Source: Sinonovacula constricta (lineage: Eukaryota; Mollusca; Bivalvia; Cardiida; Solecurtidae). From it: a stretch of DNA of 64,000 nt. The translations under genes and the position numbers were made by a program. A model generated the notes under the pieces. It did no database searches. It was given only the letters and a program-made list of their open reading frames with translations, and was not told where the DNA came from. Below are positions 1 through 11,659 of this stretch, in pieces; the first letter of the stretch is position 1; the number at the start of each line of letters is the position of its first letter. The stretch lies in assembly GCA_007844125.1 (NCBI GenBank), contig CM017565.1, forward strand, positions 16,655,206-16,719,205. The letters are read 5' to 3'.

Positions 1-169
1 TCTTAGATAAGTTTATCTTTCTCGTATGAAAAGTATTGTTCTTAGATAAGTTTATCTTTCTCGTATGAAAAGTATTGTTCTTAGATAAGTTTATCTTTCT
101 CGTATGAAAAGTATTGTTCTTAGATAAGTTTATCTTTCTCGTATGAAAAGTATTGTTCTTAGATAAGTT
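1..169. repeat. 39-bp minisatellite, cut by window edge
   Basis: A unit beginning TCTTAGATAAGTTTATCTTT repeats every 39 bases. There are four full copies and a partial fifth, essentially identical, so the array is young or recently homogenised. It probably extends left of the window. Confidence 0.95.
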
Positions 170-1739
170 ATTCGATTAAATTGACATTTAATATTGTTCT
201 CTTCTTTTTCTGGCAAGCAAACTAGAATACACGCAAACTAGAATTTTAAAAAAAATTAAAGGCTGATTCCTCTGATGAAAACGCAGCAACGGTAGTAGCA
301 GAAGTAGTAGAAATAGAGGTAGTAGTAACAGCAACAGCAGCAGTAGTACTTGGATCAATAAACACCATATTTACTGTGGCTGCAGTGTGTAACCAATTCT
401 AAGCCTGCTGTGTTGTTGTGACAGGTCATTATCTTACCGTTTCTGCTTCCTTAATATCACACAAACACTTGTTGATTTCTGCCTGATTACGTTAAATGCA
501 GAATGTAGAGATGCTTCGTAACAGGCTTCAGTATTGAAGCACCGGATCTAAGTTTTGGAACACTTATGACTCAACTATTCTGTCTCATTTTTAATGTTAA
601 TGTTCTTTTTTATATTATATCATGTTGACTATGCAATATTTTTGACTAAATAAACTGTGTACAAATCACGTACTTTAAGCCTGAAGATGATGACTGAACT
701 GTCTCTTTTCTACATAATAGATTTAAAGTTTGGCTGTCTGTCTTACAACAGGATTTTCATGTTTTAAAGAATATAGTTGAATAATCTTGTTAAAACTTAA
801 GTTTGATTTCCTATCCTATTTGTGATCAAACCAAAGTTTATATGGATACATGGATACATGGATCAGAGGATAATGATATTTTGGTAATATTTTGTCACTT
901 TGCATAGACTTTGCTGCTAAAAAGGTAGTTTACTAACTTAATTTAACTTATGCAAAGCGTATCATTTGTATTCTTTTCTTTAAAAAAGAAGATTTAAGTA
1001 GATTGCTTTAAAGTACAAACCATTCCAGAAACTAGAAATTATGGGTTTTCTTTTTAAAAATGGTTCTTTAAAAAAGAGATATATGTTGTCCATAAAGTGC
1101 CCTTTATAGTTACAAATAATTCTTATAGTCAGCATAAATATCTCTTTTTTTATTATATAATTTAAACTGACATATGTCATGTATACTAGAACATGTTAAA
1201 ACAGCTGAAGAGAGCTTTTCAGATTTTAAACGACTAATCAATCTATATATTTTAACCAAATGGCAAACAAGTTGGACAATACCATTTATAACAAATTACA
1301 CGTAATTAAACCTAACGTCGGTGACAATATCTCTATTTGCTGAATAAGAAAGGTTCAATATGAATGTGTTCCTTGCCAGCATCCACCAATAGTTAATAAT
1401 ATTTGATTACATTGAATTGACAATGGCCATATTCGGTCTAGATTTTTTATGTCAATAACATGTACGACCTGTTTAGGACAGTGTCTGATTCTTAGCTTGT
1501 TTGCTTTCTGAACGATATTGGTACTCTAAAAAAGGTTATACATTTTAAACTACTTATTATACTAACGTTGTGTGTTTTTTTATGTTTACAGTACTAACCT
1601 GTATTAAATTATATTTCATTTTTTTTTTTACCTGAAATATATTTATATTTCTACTCACCTATTTTAATTTTAACCTGATTGTGCCCTATTTTCGTTAAAC
1701 TTCATCGTATTTGGCGACGTATGACCTGTTAAGTGTCGG
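170..1739. other. Non-coding, no gene seen
   Basis: AT-rich sequence with a short imperfect GTA/GCA trinucleotide tract near 290-345. The only open frame (980-1180, minus) is short and has no recognisable motif. By comparison with unit 1 this would lie in the 5' intron of a gene copy situated left of the window, but no exon was recognised here. Confidence 0.5.
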
Positions 1740-1802
1740 TATGACGTTAAACCCAAAAGACAAATACAAAGTATCAAAGATTAACTGGCCGCAGGAATAA
1801 AA

Positions 1803-1935
1803 CGCCATGCAGAGTCAATCGTTTATGCTTCCTAAATTCAGCTTCAGACTCTGGATCATAAGCGTAAGCTTTTCTGGAACTGATTCCAGGAAATTTAAAT
1901 CATCCGTTTGATAAACAACAAGTTGAGATTTTCGG
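1803..1935. repeat. Dispersed repeat 'C', copy 1
   Basis: Related by eye to 13095-13180, 33985-34080 and 49025-49165. The shared pattern is a GGRTCRATC-like start, AAATTCAGCTT, CACTGG, a GTGACACT-like segment and, in two copies, a block reading GTTTGATAARCAAC. The short minus-strand open frames over copies 1 and 4 look alike only because the repeat is shared; they are not evidence of a gene. Confidence 0.5.
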
Positions 1936-2234
1936 CGAAGCAAAAGGTTGTTTTTTTTTGCACGTGATATCACTAGCCAGTATTTACGATCTATCTTACC
2001 ATACAAGTTTAAAAAACAGAGCTTGTCAAACGTTACTGTATAACTTTTTAATTTTTTTAACAATGTCCCTTATACCGTTATTGACAGTTAAGAATGATAT
2101 TTGACAACGTGCAGACATAGGGTCTCTGATGCAATGGCAATAAACAGCTTTGTCCTCAGAGAGGTTATATTTACATCCTGATAGTATCAATAGTATGATT
2201 TTTAAGAATATACAACAAAGTTCTATGAGCATTG

Positions 2235-2560
2235 CAACATATACCAGACCCTGAAAATGGACAGGACAAAGGTATTCACATGAAAGCCAAATGTAAAAGT
2301 AAGAACAAATATGGGATGAGTCATTTATCAACAGGAGCAAATCTAACAGTTACCGCGTTAGAACGATCAGTCGGCAAAAAGGACCAACTGGGGTGCTTAA
2401 ACCGGATTTACAGAGATCTAACCTCTTAATTCCTGATGGTTTCTAAGATACAAGCAATGAAAAAAATATCGAACTTTTTTAACAGAAATGTCCTAGCGCT
2501 GACGTTTTCTTTGATATTTTATGACGAAAGTAGTGACGTCGTTGAACAATAATGTCAACA
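2235..2560. repeat. Dispersed repeat shared with 13.9-14.2 kb
   Basis: Collinear with about 13910-14215. Both hold GGACAAGGTATTCACATG or a near match, CAGTTACCGC, GAACGATCA, TTTACAGAG and GTCCTAGC, in the same order and orientation. With the preceding repeat it may be a decayed fragment of the DNA found downstream of gene 1. Confidence 0.55.
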
Positions 2561-2699
2561 TAGAATTCTGAAGAGAGAAAAGCATTTTCTTTTTCTACAT
2601 AACATATAAAGAAATTCTGAACAACATTCCTGTTGTTTGTTAGATCGTTTGAAAAGGTGTGAATGTTAACTTGTTAAATGTTAAATTAATAACTTCAAT

Positions 2700-3900
2700 A
2701 TAATATTACTTTATCAATCTTAAATGAATGTGTGTAACCACCCACTGACCCAATTGTCCAATTTGTTATATCGTGGAGGATCGAGACATAAACTGGAGTA
2801 TCGTATCGATGGAGGGAACGTATCGTTACAGCTCAAACCCATATTTGTTTTATAAAAAAAGTCAAATGCCTCACGTTTGTCATGTATTGACTCAGTTACA
2901 AAGAATATGTCATGGAAATGTCATTTTACGACGCTAAGAAAAGGTGTGCGTGTTCGATATGATTGGTTAAGAGACTCTTAATCATATCAGTGATAAGAAG
3001 ATTGGTCACTTAGTTGAAACAGATAGAACTGTCGTCATTGATTGGCGTTTTATAAACACATGAAATAATAACGCATGTAGTCATATAATCCTAACGCACA
3101 AAAACTAACTTAAAGGAAAATGTAAAGGTTCAAGTTTCCAAAAACAAATGTTTTCAACACAATCTTACTTAAACAACACAAACAAAACAAGACCAGACAG
3201 TCAGACTTTACGAATGAATTTTAAATTAGTATTTTAAAATAATCATTTATATGATCGGTGTTTGTAAAAAAACGAATTGCGACTTATTGCGTTTCTTGCT
3301 TATATAGTTGACTGCGGTGAAATAGAATTACTAGAAAGAGGGATTAGGGATTAGCCGGCATTTTTGCCGATATTGCGCAGCGACATTTCTATCATTATAG
3401 CACAGGGGCACTTATGAGGTGCCCAGGGACTGAACCCGGCCGGTCTATTATAGTGACTAGAAAGAGTAGACTGCGATTCAGACTATATGATAGAAGAGCA
3501 GAAGACCAACTATAGTAAAACACTCGTTTATTCACGCTTTTAATTTGACCAGAAGCCATTCAAATGGATTCATAGCGCCGAACTGACTGACAGATAGTTA
3601 ATTTAGGGCCAGCACAAACATTCGTATATTATCGTATACCTGTTATGATGCGAAATCCTGACTAAGTGAATGATTACGTTATCTATTTGCTCGATAAGCT
3701 CGCACTCCGCGTGACAATGTAAACTGCCTTATATACTAAAACGTCACAGCCAATAAATTGCTTCTAGTTATCGCGTTTCGGAAAAGAAATATAGAGAGAT
3801 TTTTTAAAATTACAACACGACTCAACACATGCATTTTATTGATTGAACAAATGATCAAGTACATGTAATCAGTTCAATACGTTTTACGCTATCTGCTAGC
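2700..3900 (-). promoter_or_regulatory. Upstream module, copy A (promoter/first-exon-like)
   Basis: A diverged copy of the sequence about 4-5 kb upstream of ZNFX1-like gene 1 (26780-27660). Shared landmarks include GGCGTTTTATA, AGTCATATAA, the TATAGTTGASTGCGRTGAAATA block, and GCTCGCACTCCGCGTGA followed by AAAACGTCACAGCCAAT. On the minus strand this gives a CCAAT box (3750-3754) next to a CRE-like TGACGT (3741-3746). The splice donor found in other copies is weak here (GTGTTT, exon end near 3534). It reads toward the left edge, so it could serve a gene outside the window. A SINE sits inside it. Confidence 0.5.
3341..3455 (-). mobile_element. SINE family V1, 5'-truncated copy
   Basis: Contains the family tail (GGATTAGCCGGC, a short ATTTTTGCCGAT hairpin, GCAGCGACATTTCTATCATT) but lacks the tRNA-like head. 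It is flanked by an 11-bp direct repeat, ACTAGAAAGAG (3330-3340 and 3456-3466), a target-site duplication. Minus-strand orientation, so the missing part is the 5' end, as expected for incomplete reverse transcription. Confidence 0.8.
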
Positions 3901-3944
3901 TTTAATTAGTTGATTGGCCTTCACGCTGAAGCGTTGTGTCATAA

Positions 3945-4135
3945 ATGGAATGTTTGTCTATTGGGTTTATCGTCCCACCAACAGAATTTCATTTATCTGG
4001 AGACGGTGTCCACTTGAAGTAGATATAGTGCTGACTTCACTGTGTATAGCATGCCGTGAACTCCTGGCCTCATACCACACACATTTGCTTGAGCGTCCGG
4101 ATGGAGCTATACAACTGCCATTTGGGTATGTGGCT
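3945..4135 (-). mobile_element. SINE family V2, partial copy
   Basis: Matches the copies at 8815-9128 and, in the other orientation, 63637-63915. The shared pattern is TTGTCTATTGG, GTCCCACCAACAG, TATCTGGAGACGGTGTCC, ACTTGAAG, TTCACTGTGTATA, and a GCTTGAGCGTC block. The tRNA-like head is not recognisable in this copy. Confidence 0.65.
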
Positions 4136-4271
4136 CTACCTAAATGGAATGCATTTGTCAATTGGCCATTGTTATCTTACAGATCCAGTATCGATTCAGT
4201 CAACTTCGTACTACGTGGATTATGCAGGTTTTTTTCCTCACCTGTACAAGGGCTTTAGGGATTTGGAAATT

Positions 4272-4468
4272 GGGATTTGCCGGCATTTTTGCCGATACTG
4301 TGCAGCGACATTTCTATCATTATAGCACAGAGGCACTTATAGCCCCGAGCGTAGGAGAGAAGCCACAACTACCAACTTTAAAGTCTTTGGTTTGACCCTC
4401 TCCGGGTTTGAACCCTCGACCTCTCGATCGACAAGCCGAAGCTCTACCACTTGAGCTATTGCGGGCGG
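4272..4468 (-). mobile_element. SINE family V1 with tRNA-like head, internal deletion
   Basis: Read on the minus strand it starts CCGCCCGCAATAGCTCAAGT, a pol III A-box-like tRNA segment (TAGCTCAAGTGGTAGAGC). A B-box-like GGGTTCAAACCC follows, then the family body and the GGCAAAAATGCC tail. Compared with 59135-59397 it lacks the middle block around GCCCAGGGACTGAACC. A tRNA-derived retroposon, not a functional tRNA gene, because the cloverleaf is incomplete. Confidence 0.8.
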
Positions 4469-4479
4469 TACAAAGGTTT

Positions 4480-6335
4480 TAAGATTTTAATACTTCTCAA
4501 ATAGGTTCCTAAACGTTAAGTTACATTAGTTACATTATTAGAACATTTTAAAATCAAGCCGTAAAATGGTGTGTGATACGTCACATATATGTGAAAGCCA
4601 TTTCTTCGAATATATACAAAACCCTTACCGAATGTCCGTCGTCGTCTAGAGTACTATATCGAATTTTATTGTTTAAACATACCTTGGACGCACTTTGATG
4701 TGTTGTTAATGGTTTCCTCGTTGATATAGTATGTATATATTCTATTCAGTGATGAGCTTAAACTGTTGTGTTTTTCCAGATTCCAGATATATTAGCAACG
4801 TATATTTTGTTTGTTTATGTCACAGCGCTGCGTTTTATCAAGAGGAAAATTGATCGTGCATGAGGGAATTAGCAACTTCCTTGAAATTTTAGTATACTCA
4901 AAAGAAATTTGAAGCACTTGGCCGAGATGTATTATCAACTGTAAATGTGTTTAGACTCTACGCTATAATAACTTGACAATATAAAGAACTGAAACTTTGG
5001 GCTAAAATAATGTTTAAGAAAATACAAAGAAGAAGATGCGTTTACTCGAAGTGTCTTTTTAAAAGTCAAGACAAATTGAGACAAACTTAAATCACAAGGC
5101 GGGGGGTGGTGGGTTACTATTACTGTATGTAAATATGAAGTGTAGCACTAATGAACTACTTCATAAACACACCTAGAGCGCATATAAATAATGTTATGGA
5201 ACCTTGCACTATGTTTTAAAGTGTAAAAGGGGATATTTGTCTACCTTGCACCATGTTCTAGTGTGTATACGGGGATATTTGTCATATGTCATAACCCATG
5301 TCATATCATTACCTATCAACTCCTGTTATCACCAAAAGTGCTGAGCATTTTCATCCTTAGTACACAGAGTTATTTTATCTTCTCCCTGGAGAGAATGCTA
5401 TAATTTTATGACCTTAAACCCTACAAACTTCCTTCACTTTTATACGCAAAGCAATTTGTGTGGTAACCGATGACTGACAGAGAACTCTGTTGCTAAATAA
5501 TTCGGTTAATTGATTTAAATCCATAGGCTGTTCATTTCATTCTTTGCCAAACAGATTTTTAGCGTTGTTACTGGTTACAAAACCATCACTCTAAGGTGCA
5601 TGAAATAATGGTATTATCATTTTGTTGACAACGAATTGAAACATTTAACTCTCGATTAAAACGGCACTAATTATGGTATCGTAAAAGTTATAAAGTAGTT
5701 ACATTTTATTTTTGTATATGGTATTTTATATTGGTCAAAAGTGTCTATCTTCTCAAGACAATGGTCCATTTTTATGAAATAAAGATGAGTCTAAGCCAAA
5801 AGTAATTTATTTATTCCTTTCAGTTAAAATCAGCTTTCCTTGGGCCAACTCTGCACCTGCAAAAACTACTCTCCCTACGTATTAAACAAAATGTCTTCAA
5901 TAAAAAACAGTCATTCTCGGACCAAACCTGCACCCATAAACACTAGAGTTTGTACTTATACAATAAAATAAGTTCAAAATGATTACAATGTTTATTAACC
6001 GAGGTCAGCAAATAACAACTGTATTTGAATACTGTGTGCTGCATTAAACAGCTCCTGGTTAACATAATATGTCTTAACTCTTTGTTGAAGTCTGTTGAGG
6101 ACTATTTTGATGATATTAGGCTAATGGTACAGGCCAAGATTAGCGAACTCCTGACTGGGAGATGGCCAGAGGTAAGGGCTGTCTGATCAGGATCTGCACT
6201 GTTGATGCATATTCTAATCTAACGTAATACAATGTGTTTGTATTGAAATTTTATTGTAAATGCAGTTTCATGTAGTAGTAAGCCAAACACGTATAGTATA
6301 TGCAAATGGTGTAGCAGATTATGGAATAAACGAAG
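4480..6335. other. Non-coding; contains upstream-module remnant
   Basis: Around 4640-4790 the sequence matches unit 1 near 27755-27870 (TTGGACGC, then TATACATTCTATTCAG), so the upstream homology of copy A continues here beyond the SINE insertions. Otherwise AT-rich DNA with an imperfect local duplication near 5225-5290 (GGGGATATTTGTC twice). No gene seen. Confidence 0.5.
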
Positions 6336-7060
6336 GATGCTGTAGTGAAGTGGCATATAGCGACATTAAACTAGCGTCAGAGATGTTGTAGTGGGGTGTC
6401 ATAAAGCGACATTAACCTAGCGTCAGAGATGTTGTAGTGGGGTGTCATATAGCGGCATTACCCTGGCGTCAGAGATGTTGGAGTGGGGTGTCATACAGCG
6501 ACTTTACCCTGGCGTCAGAGATGTTGTAGTGGGGTGTCATATAGCGACATTACCCTGGCGTCAGAGATGTTGTAGTGGGGTGTCATATAGCGACATAAAC
6601 ATAGCGTCAGAAATGTTGTAGTGGGTTGTCATAGAGCGACATGTAGTGGGGTGTCATATAGCGACATGTAGTGGGGTGTCATATAGCGACATGTAGTGGG
6701 GTGTCATATAACAACATAAACATAGCGTAAGAAATGTTGTAGTGTGGTGTCATATAGCGACATGTAGTGGGATGTCATATAGCGACATGTAGTGGGGTGT
6801 CATATAGCGACATGTAGTGGGGTGTCATATAGCGACATAAACCTACATTCAGATATGTTGTAATTGGGTGTCATATAGCGATATAAACCTAGATTCAGAG
6901 CTGTTATAGTTTGGTGTCATAAAGCGGCATAAACATTGAGTCGGAGATATTGTAGTAAGGTATCATATAGCGACATAAACATAGAGTCAAAGATGTTGTA
7001 GTGTGGTGTCATAAAGCGACATAAACCTAGAGTCAGAGATGTTGTAGTGGGGTGCCACGC
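6336..7060. repeat. 46-bp minisatellite with 25-bp sub-array
   Basis: A unit GATGTTGTAGTGGGGTGTCA followed by TATAGCGACATTACCCTGGCGTCAGA repeats with period 46. Between about 6630 and 6835 a shortened 25-bp version (ATGTAGTGGGGTGTCATATA + GCGAC) is itself tandemly repeated, twice as a cluster. Copies diverge toward the right, from about 6840. Confidence 0.9.
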
Positions 7061-7079
7061 AATGTCACGTGATAATGTT

Positions 7080-7600
7080 TGATATTGCTGATTAGGAAAT
7101 ATGTTTTACAATTAAACAACATGAAACAAAAATCAAACCACACAATCCTAATGTACGAACAAATGTATAATGAATAACAGAGATCGGTAAAAGATGAAGA
7201 TAAAGTTTACGAAACAAAGTAAAAAATGATCGGGTTGTGTAAAGAGCAATGCGAATTGTGTCTTACCGTACATGGATTGCGACTTGCATTTCTGTGTGTA
7301 GTAGACAAATAAATGCATTATAGTATCAAATGCGATAAATATAATAGTAATATAACAGAAGACAAAATTTAGAAAACGGTCCCTTACTTACTTGTTTATT
7401 CGTCCAATCTTCGATAGCTGAATGGCACAGTTACCAAGCAAATGAGACATGGTCTTTTGAATCGATTTGAAGCGCCTTGATCTGTTGATTGTCTGCTCGC
7501 TGATAAGCTCACACTCCGCGTGACTGTGTACACGATCTTACATGTTAAAACGTTACGGCAAAAAAAATGCTTGCAATTTTCTCTTATCAGTGAATGGTAT
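7080..7600 (-). promoter_or_regulatory. Upstream module, copy B (orphan)
   Basis: Matches the module upstream of both ZNFX1-like genes: GTGTAAAGAGCAATGCGAATTG, GATAGCTGAATGGCA, GCTCACACTCCGCGTGACTG, GTTAAAACGTTACGGCA, ATGCTTGCAA. A consensus splice donor lies on the minus strand (CAA|GTAAGT, exon end near 7392). The CCAAT box of the other copies is lost. No coding sequence lies between this module and copy A to its left, so it is either an orphan promoter copy or an alternative promoter for a gene outside the window. Confidence 0.5.
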
Positions 7601-8810
7601 ATTTAGATTTTTGGAAAATACAACAGTAAATATGTATGATTTGTCTTTTTGAATATTCTCACTAATCGTTTTGCTACTAACACCTTTTACATTTGATACA
7701 TCTATATCCGGGTGTGACGTCGTTTTCTTCATCAACCCCCAGTGAAGTAAACCTGTCAGGCGCATTAGAACAGACTTTTTAAGCATTCATTGAAAATCAC
7801 ATTTAAAGGTATGCATGTGATCAAAACAGTTGCCATGACGTCTATTGTGGGGGTGTATATTTTTTTGAAAATGTGTTACCCTGTTATCTCGGCTATTTGA
7901 CAGTCTGAAAAATGACTCGGAGGTAATCCGTGGGTAATTAAGTGGAAAAATTGTATCTCTGCATTTAAATGGAACTATAAAATGCAACATAATAGAACTA
8001 CTTTATAAACAAAGACCTCCATCTTATGCGCATAGAAATACGTCAGTCCGTAAAAGCCGCTACTTGTTTTGTAACTAGCACTGGGCGATAGAGATCACCT
8101 ATTCCGGTTTTGTTCTGCGAACCTTAAAATTCTGCTTATCATATGTCAACAACATTGAATGCAGAAGTGTATAGTTTAAATAAGAAATTTTGGTCAAGTC
8201 AAAATCTTCAAAAATCTTTTTACTATAAAGACAATGCATACTCGTTTTCCGACCGTTTTAAGCGATAAAAGTGTGTTTCTGGCTATATTCAGCAGAATTT
8301 TTTTTTTTTTTTTAAATTTGAAAATGTTAAATTTTCGGACTAAATATGTCTTTAACATCATTAAAAACTTAAGTTTGAACAATTTCTTATTAATGAGGCA
8401 ATGGTATAAATAAAAGACCTTTATTTTAAGTTTGATTTTTATTGCAAACCCCGTTATTGTAAATGCTGTTGACGTTTTCGCCCGCTTTTGCAATAATCTT
8501 AGCCTGGGATTATTGTAAAAATGATTGCTACAAAAGCCGGTTTATCTAAGACACAAACATTGCACGATAGTTATTTGCGCCCTTTGCATTGTTTCTCACA
8601 ACGTGACTACTTTTCCGAAGCGGTGAATACCTCAGTGCATGCAGGGCTTTTATTTCTCAACCTTGTCTTATGTGTTGGGTGTCTGCGGGGGTATTTGACC
8701 ACTTAAACAATATGTACTTAACGTGTTCGTCCTTGAGATTGTTTGTCCGGATAACATTACGTACATGTATATCTTGACTAATCAATATCAAGATTGCGTA
8801 ACGTTTTATT
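7601..8810. other. Non-coding, no gene seen
   Basis: Short open frames on both strands have no motifs and an AT-driven composition. There is an A/T homopolymer near 8299-8315. Nothing that I can name. Confidence 0.4.
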
Positions 8811-8814
8811 AAAC

Positions 8815-9128
8815 ATGTTTGTTTGTTGAGTTCATCATCCCAGCAACAGTATTTCAGTTATCTGGAGATAGTGTCCATTTAAAGCAGATATACTGCTGTC
8901 TTCACTGTGTAAAGTATGGCGTAAACCCCTGGCATGATATCTCACCCAGTCACATTATCCTGACACCGGTCCAACCAGTCGTGGAACTAGCCTTGTATTT
9001 GCTTGAACGTCAGCAAGGGAGTTATGCCAGTACCATTTTTAACGACTATTATGTCACGACCCGCGATCTAACCCGGGATCTCCAGTACCTGGAGCCGACA
9101 CTCTACCGATTGCGCTACCATGTCCGGT
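8815..9128 (-). mobile_element. SINE family V2, full-length-like copy
   Basis: On the minus strand it opens with a tRNA-like head: CCGGACATGGTAGCGCAATC, GGTAGAGTGTCGGCTCCAGG, then a B-box-like GGTTAGATC. The body shared with 63637-63915 follows, ending in ATAACTGAAATACTGTTGCT. The head resembles a tRNA with A and B boxes, supporting RNA polymerase III origin. Confidence 0.8.
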
Positions 9129-9848
9129 GACAATAAAACATGTATTAGACGCGATTTAGACTGTCTAAACCAACAAGATATGATACACATCGTGTGGCAA
9201 CTATTGTGATGTTATTACACAAGATGATTTTTTTCAAATTACTCAGTAATATTTACGAGCACAAACCCCACAGCAAGATTAACTAACTCCGGCTCGCTTT
9301 ATAGCATAACAATAATAATAATAATTCACTATTACATTGAACACCCCTTGTCGTACGCATTACTGACGGGGTTTTGAAAGATAGCGGTGTGTTAAATAAG
9401 CGCGTAGACAATGGCAACCTAAACTATACTTACACAAATGTATACCGACTCCTGTTCCTCGTGCATTTAGAAACAAGTGTGTATGAACAATACATATATA
9501 CCGGGATATCTGACATTAGTAAAGTCGGAGAAGTCATGCGACATACTATAATAGCGGCTTTTATAAACCGGCGCGAAGTCGATTTTTGACATGTTTAGAC
9601 GTGCATAGATGTTACAAATCACTACAAAAACCGTACAGTTATCCTGTTACACAGTAATTATAATTTATTGACTACAGGTTAACGCCAGGGTTGCAGTTTC
9701 CTTCAAAGTTAAGAATAACAATCTGGACATACTGTATTTTTCTGCAACAATATGAAAATAATCACGCATAAGTCTATGACAAAACATACACAAATGTGCG
9801 ACAATACTACTTGGTTCCAGGTGCATACTGAAGTAATTTGGTATACAG
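9129..9848. other. Non-coding, no gene seen
   Basis: Short AAT tract near 9310-9325. The plus-strand frame at 9374-9589 has no recognisable domain and no paired signals; treated as chance. Confidence 0.4.
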
Positions 9849-10065
9849 TGCAGCGACATTTTAGCACAGAGGCACTTATCCGTTGCCCATGTACTGAACC
9901 CTAACCAGTCCATTATACTGACACCGATGAGTCAGGCGAAATGCTGTCCCCTTAGCACCGAGCGTTAGGAGGGAAGCCACTACTACCAACATTAAAGTCT
10001 TTGGTTTGACTCGAGATCTCCCGATCCGCAAGCCGACGCTTTACCCCTTGAGCTACTGCTGCCGG
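9849..10065 (-). mobile_element. SINE family V1, tRNA-headed copy
   Basis: Head on the minus strand: CCGGCAGCAGTAGCTCAAGG GGTAAAGCGTCGGCTTGCGG. The body shares CTAACGCTCGGTGC, the GCATTTCGCCTGACTCATCG block and CCATGGGCAACGG-type sequence with 59135-59397. The tail is eroded beyond GTGCAGCGACATT. Confidence 0.8.
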
Positions 10066-10767
10066 TCCTAAAGTTATTGAACCCAGTGTAACACCAGAAA
10101 CACGTTTATCTTAAACAGGTTCTACAAACAACAATACATCGAACACACACCTAACATGTATACACGAAAGCTAGTTTGTCTTATCTCGTATTAAATTCCA
10201 ATTATCTTTATAGAAAATTGACAATCAGTTTATTCAATATGGTGTAACACCTGGCAGTGTTAAGATGTCGTTTTACATCTCCCTTGGCTTATTGTTCACA
10301 TCTTATCTCAAATCCCCTCTACCTCTTGTCTGAACCATCTTTGTCTCTTCTGGCCAAATCTTACATTTTACTTTTGTTTTAATCCACACCCATTTCTCAT
10401 ATTCTACCAACTTACACATTTATTAACAGCTCTGTCTCACTGGTACATACAGTCGATCATTCTCACATCACATTCTGTTTCACAAGCCTCTCTTACCCCA
10501 GCTTATTGACATTCAGCATGGCACTAAGCTCTTATGGCCTCCTAAAGGAATTAACAATGGCGTTATTACAACAATGTCATTTAAGGTAAATTTTAGCTGT
10601 GACCATATTAAATAGGTTATTATAAGATTCTTGCTCCAGCCGTTAATGCAACATGGACAATGCATGCCTTTGTTCGCATAGACGCTTTTATGTGCTTTAA
10701 AAGAGCTGTCTGTTTTAAATTGTTAAATGCAAATGTCTCAAATTAAATTCATCAGCCCCTTGACAAT
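10066..10767. other. Non-coding, no gene seen
   Basis: A pyrimidine-rich stretch (10250-10520) with many TCT/CTC steps and no conserved reading frame. No recognisable repeat boundary. Confidence 0.35.
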
Positions 10768-10769
10768 TA

Positions 10770-11640
10770 CTGTGAAAGCATTTTATTTCGTGGGGCAGAA
10801 ATTTTGTCGTTTGAAGAGGACGGGCATTTTCTTGGGTACTTGATTTCGTGGATTGCCCTACCAACAAAATTACCTTCGATTTTTGACAGATGCGAAACTG
10901 AGGCCTAACACTGAAACAGGGTCAATTGCGAAACTACGAATTAGCGAGTGACTCTGCCTATTGTCTTACGTCACGCCTGATGATATTGATCCACGGCAGC
11001 CGGTCAATGTTTTCACAGCCGAGTCTCATCAGACGACTTTTATGACACCAAACTGTCAATTAGCGTGTCATTTAAGGGATTATATTCATAAAGATGTTAG
11101 GGGCGCGGGTTCTTTTAAGGGTCTAATTTAACGAAGCCATTGACTGTCAATTAACGCCAATTAGCGTACTATGCAAACTTACACAAAACAGACCCTTGAG
11201 TAAACACCCTACACCTATAAAGTTGAGTTGATCGTCGCGGGGTTCCGGACGGCAGGCCTGTGCTAGTGTCATTGTGTTGTGTTGTGACAAAATGTTGTAA
11301 AATTACCTCTACGATGTGCTTTTGTTTATGGTGCTTGTGTATATATTACAGTATAAAATTATTTAGCATTGATCGTTTTTCATGATTAAATGGCTTATGT
11401 TCGTAAACATGTTTTATCGTTCTATGTCAATACAATGTAAATAAAGTGTGGTGAAATCGTCTGTTTGTTTGAGCTTTATGTCCTGTTCAGTAAAAATATG
11501 TTGACATGATTTACACGTAAATCTAGCATTCGAAAGTCTAACCGATGGGATTTTATATTGTTGGTACTTAAATTAGTGGATTGTCTTGCCCACGAATTCC
11601 ACGAAATTAAATTCCCCCACGAAATAAAATGTTTTCACAG
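10770..11640. mobile_element. TA-flanked inverted-repeat DNA element (MITE-like)
   Basis: The left end CTGTGAAAGCATTTTATTTC and the right end, read in reverse, CTGTGAAAACATTTTATTTC are near-perfect terminal inverted repeats continuing into GTGGG. Both ends abut TA (10768-10769 and 11641-11642). A second inverted block (GGGTACTTGATTTCGTGGATT versus GGTACTTAAATTAGTGGATT) lies inside. No transposase frame, so non-autonomous. The interior holds a TATAAAG (11216-11222) and an AATAAA (11440-11445), discussed under findings. The family of TA-targeting transposases (Tc1/mariner group) is the likely driver. Confidence 0.75.
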
Positions 11641-11659
11641 TAGTCAGATGTCGTTGCTG

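Noticed and set aside
6336..7060. CRISPR-like array
   Set aside because: Repeats are directly adjacent with no unique spacers, and the genome is eukaryotic; it is a minisatellite.
7553..7990. Two adjoining minus-strand frames near orphan promoter B as a small gene
   Set aside because: They lie on the upstream side of the module's reading direction, lack conserved motifs, and have no counterpart at the other module copies.
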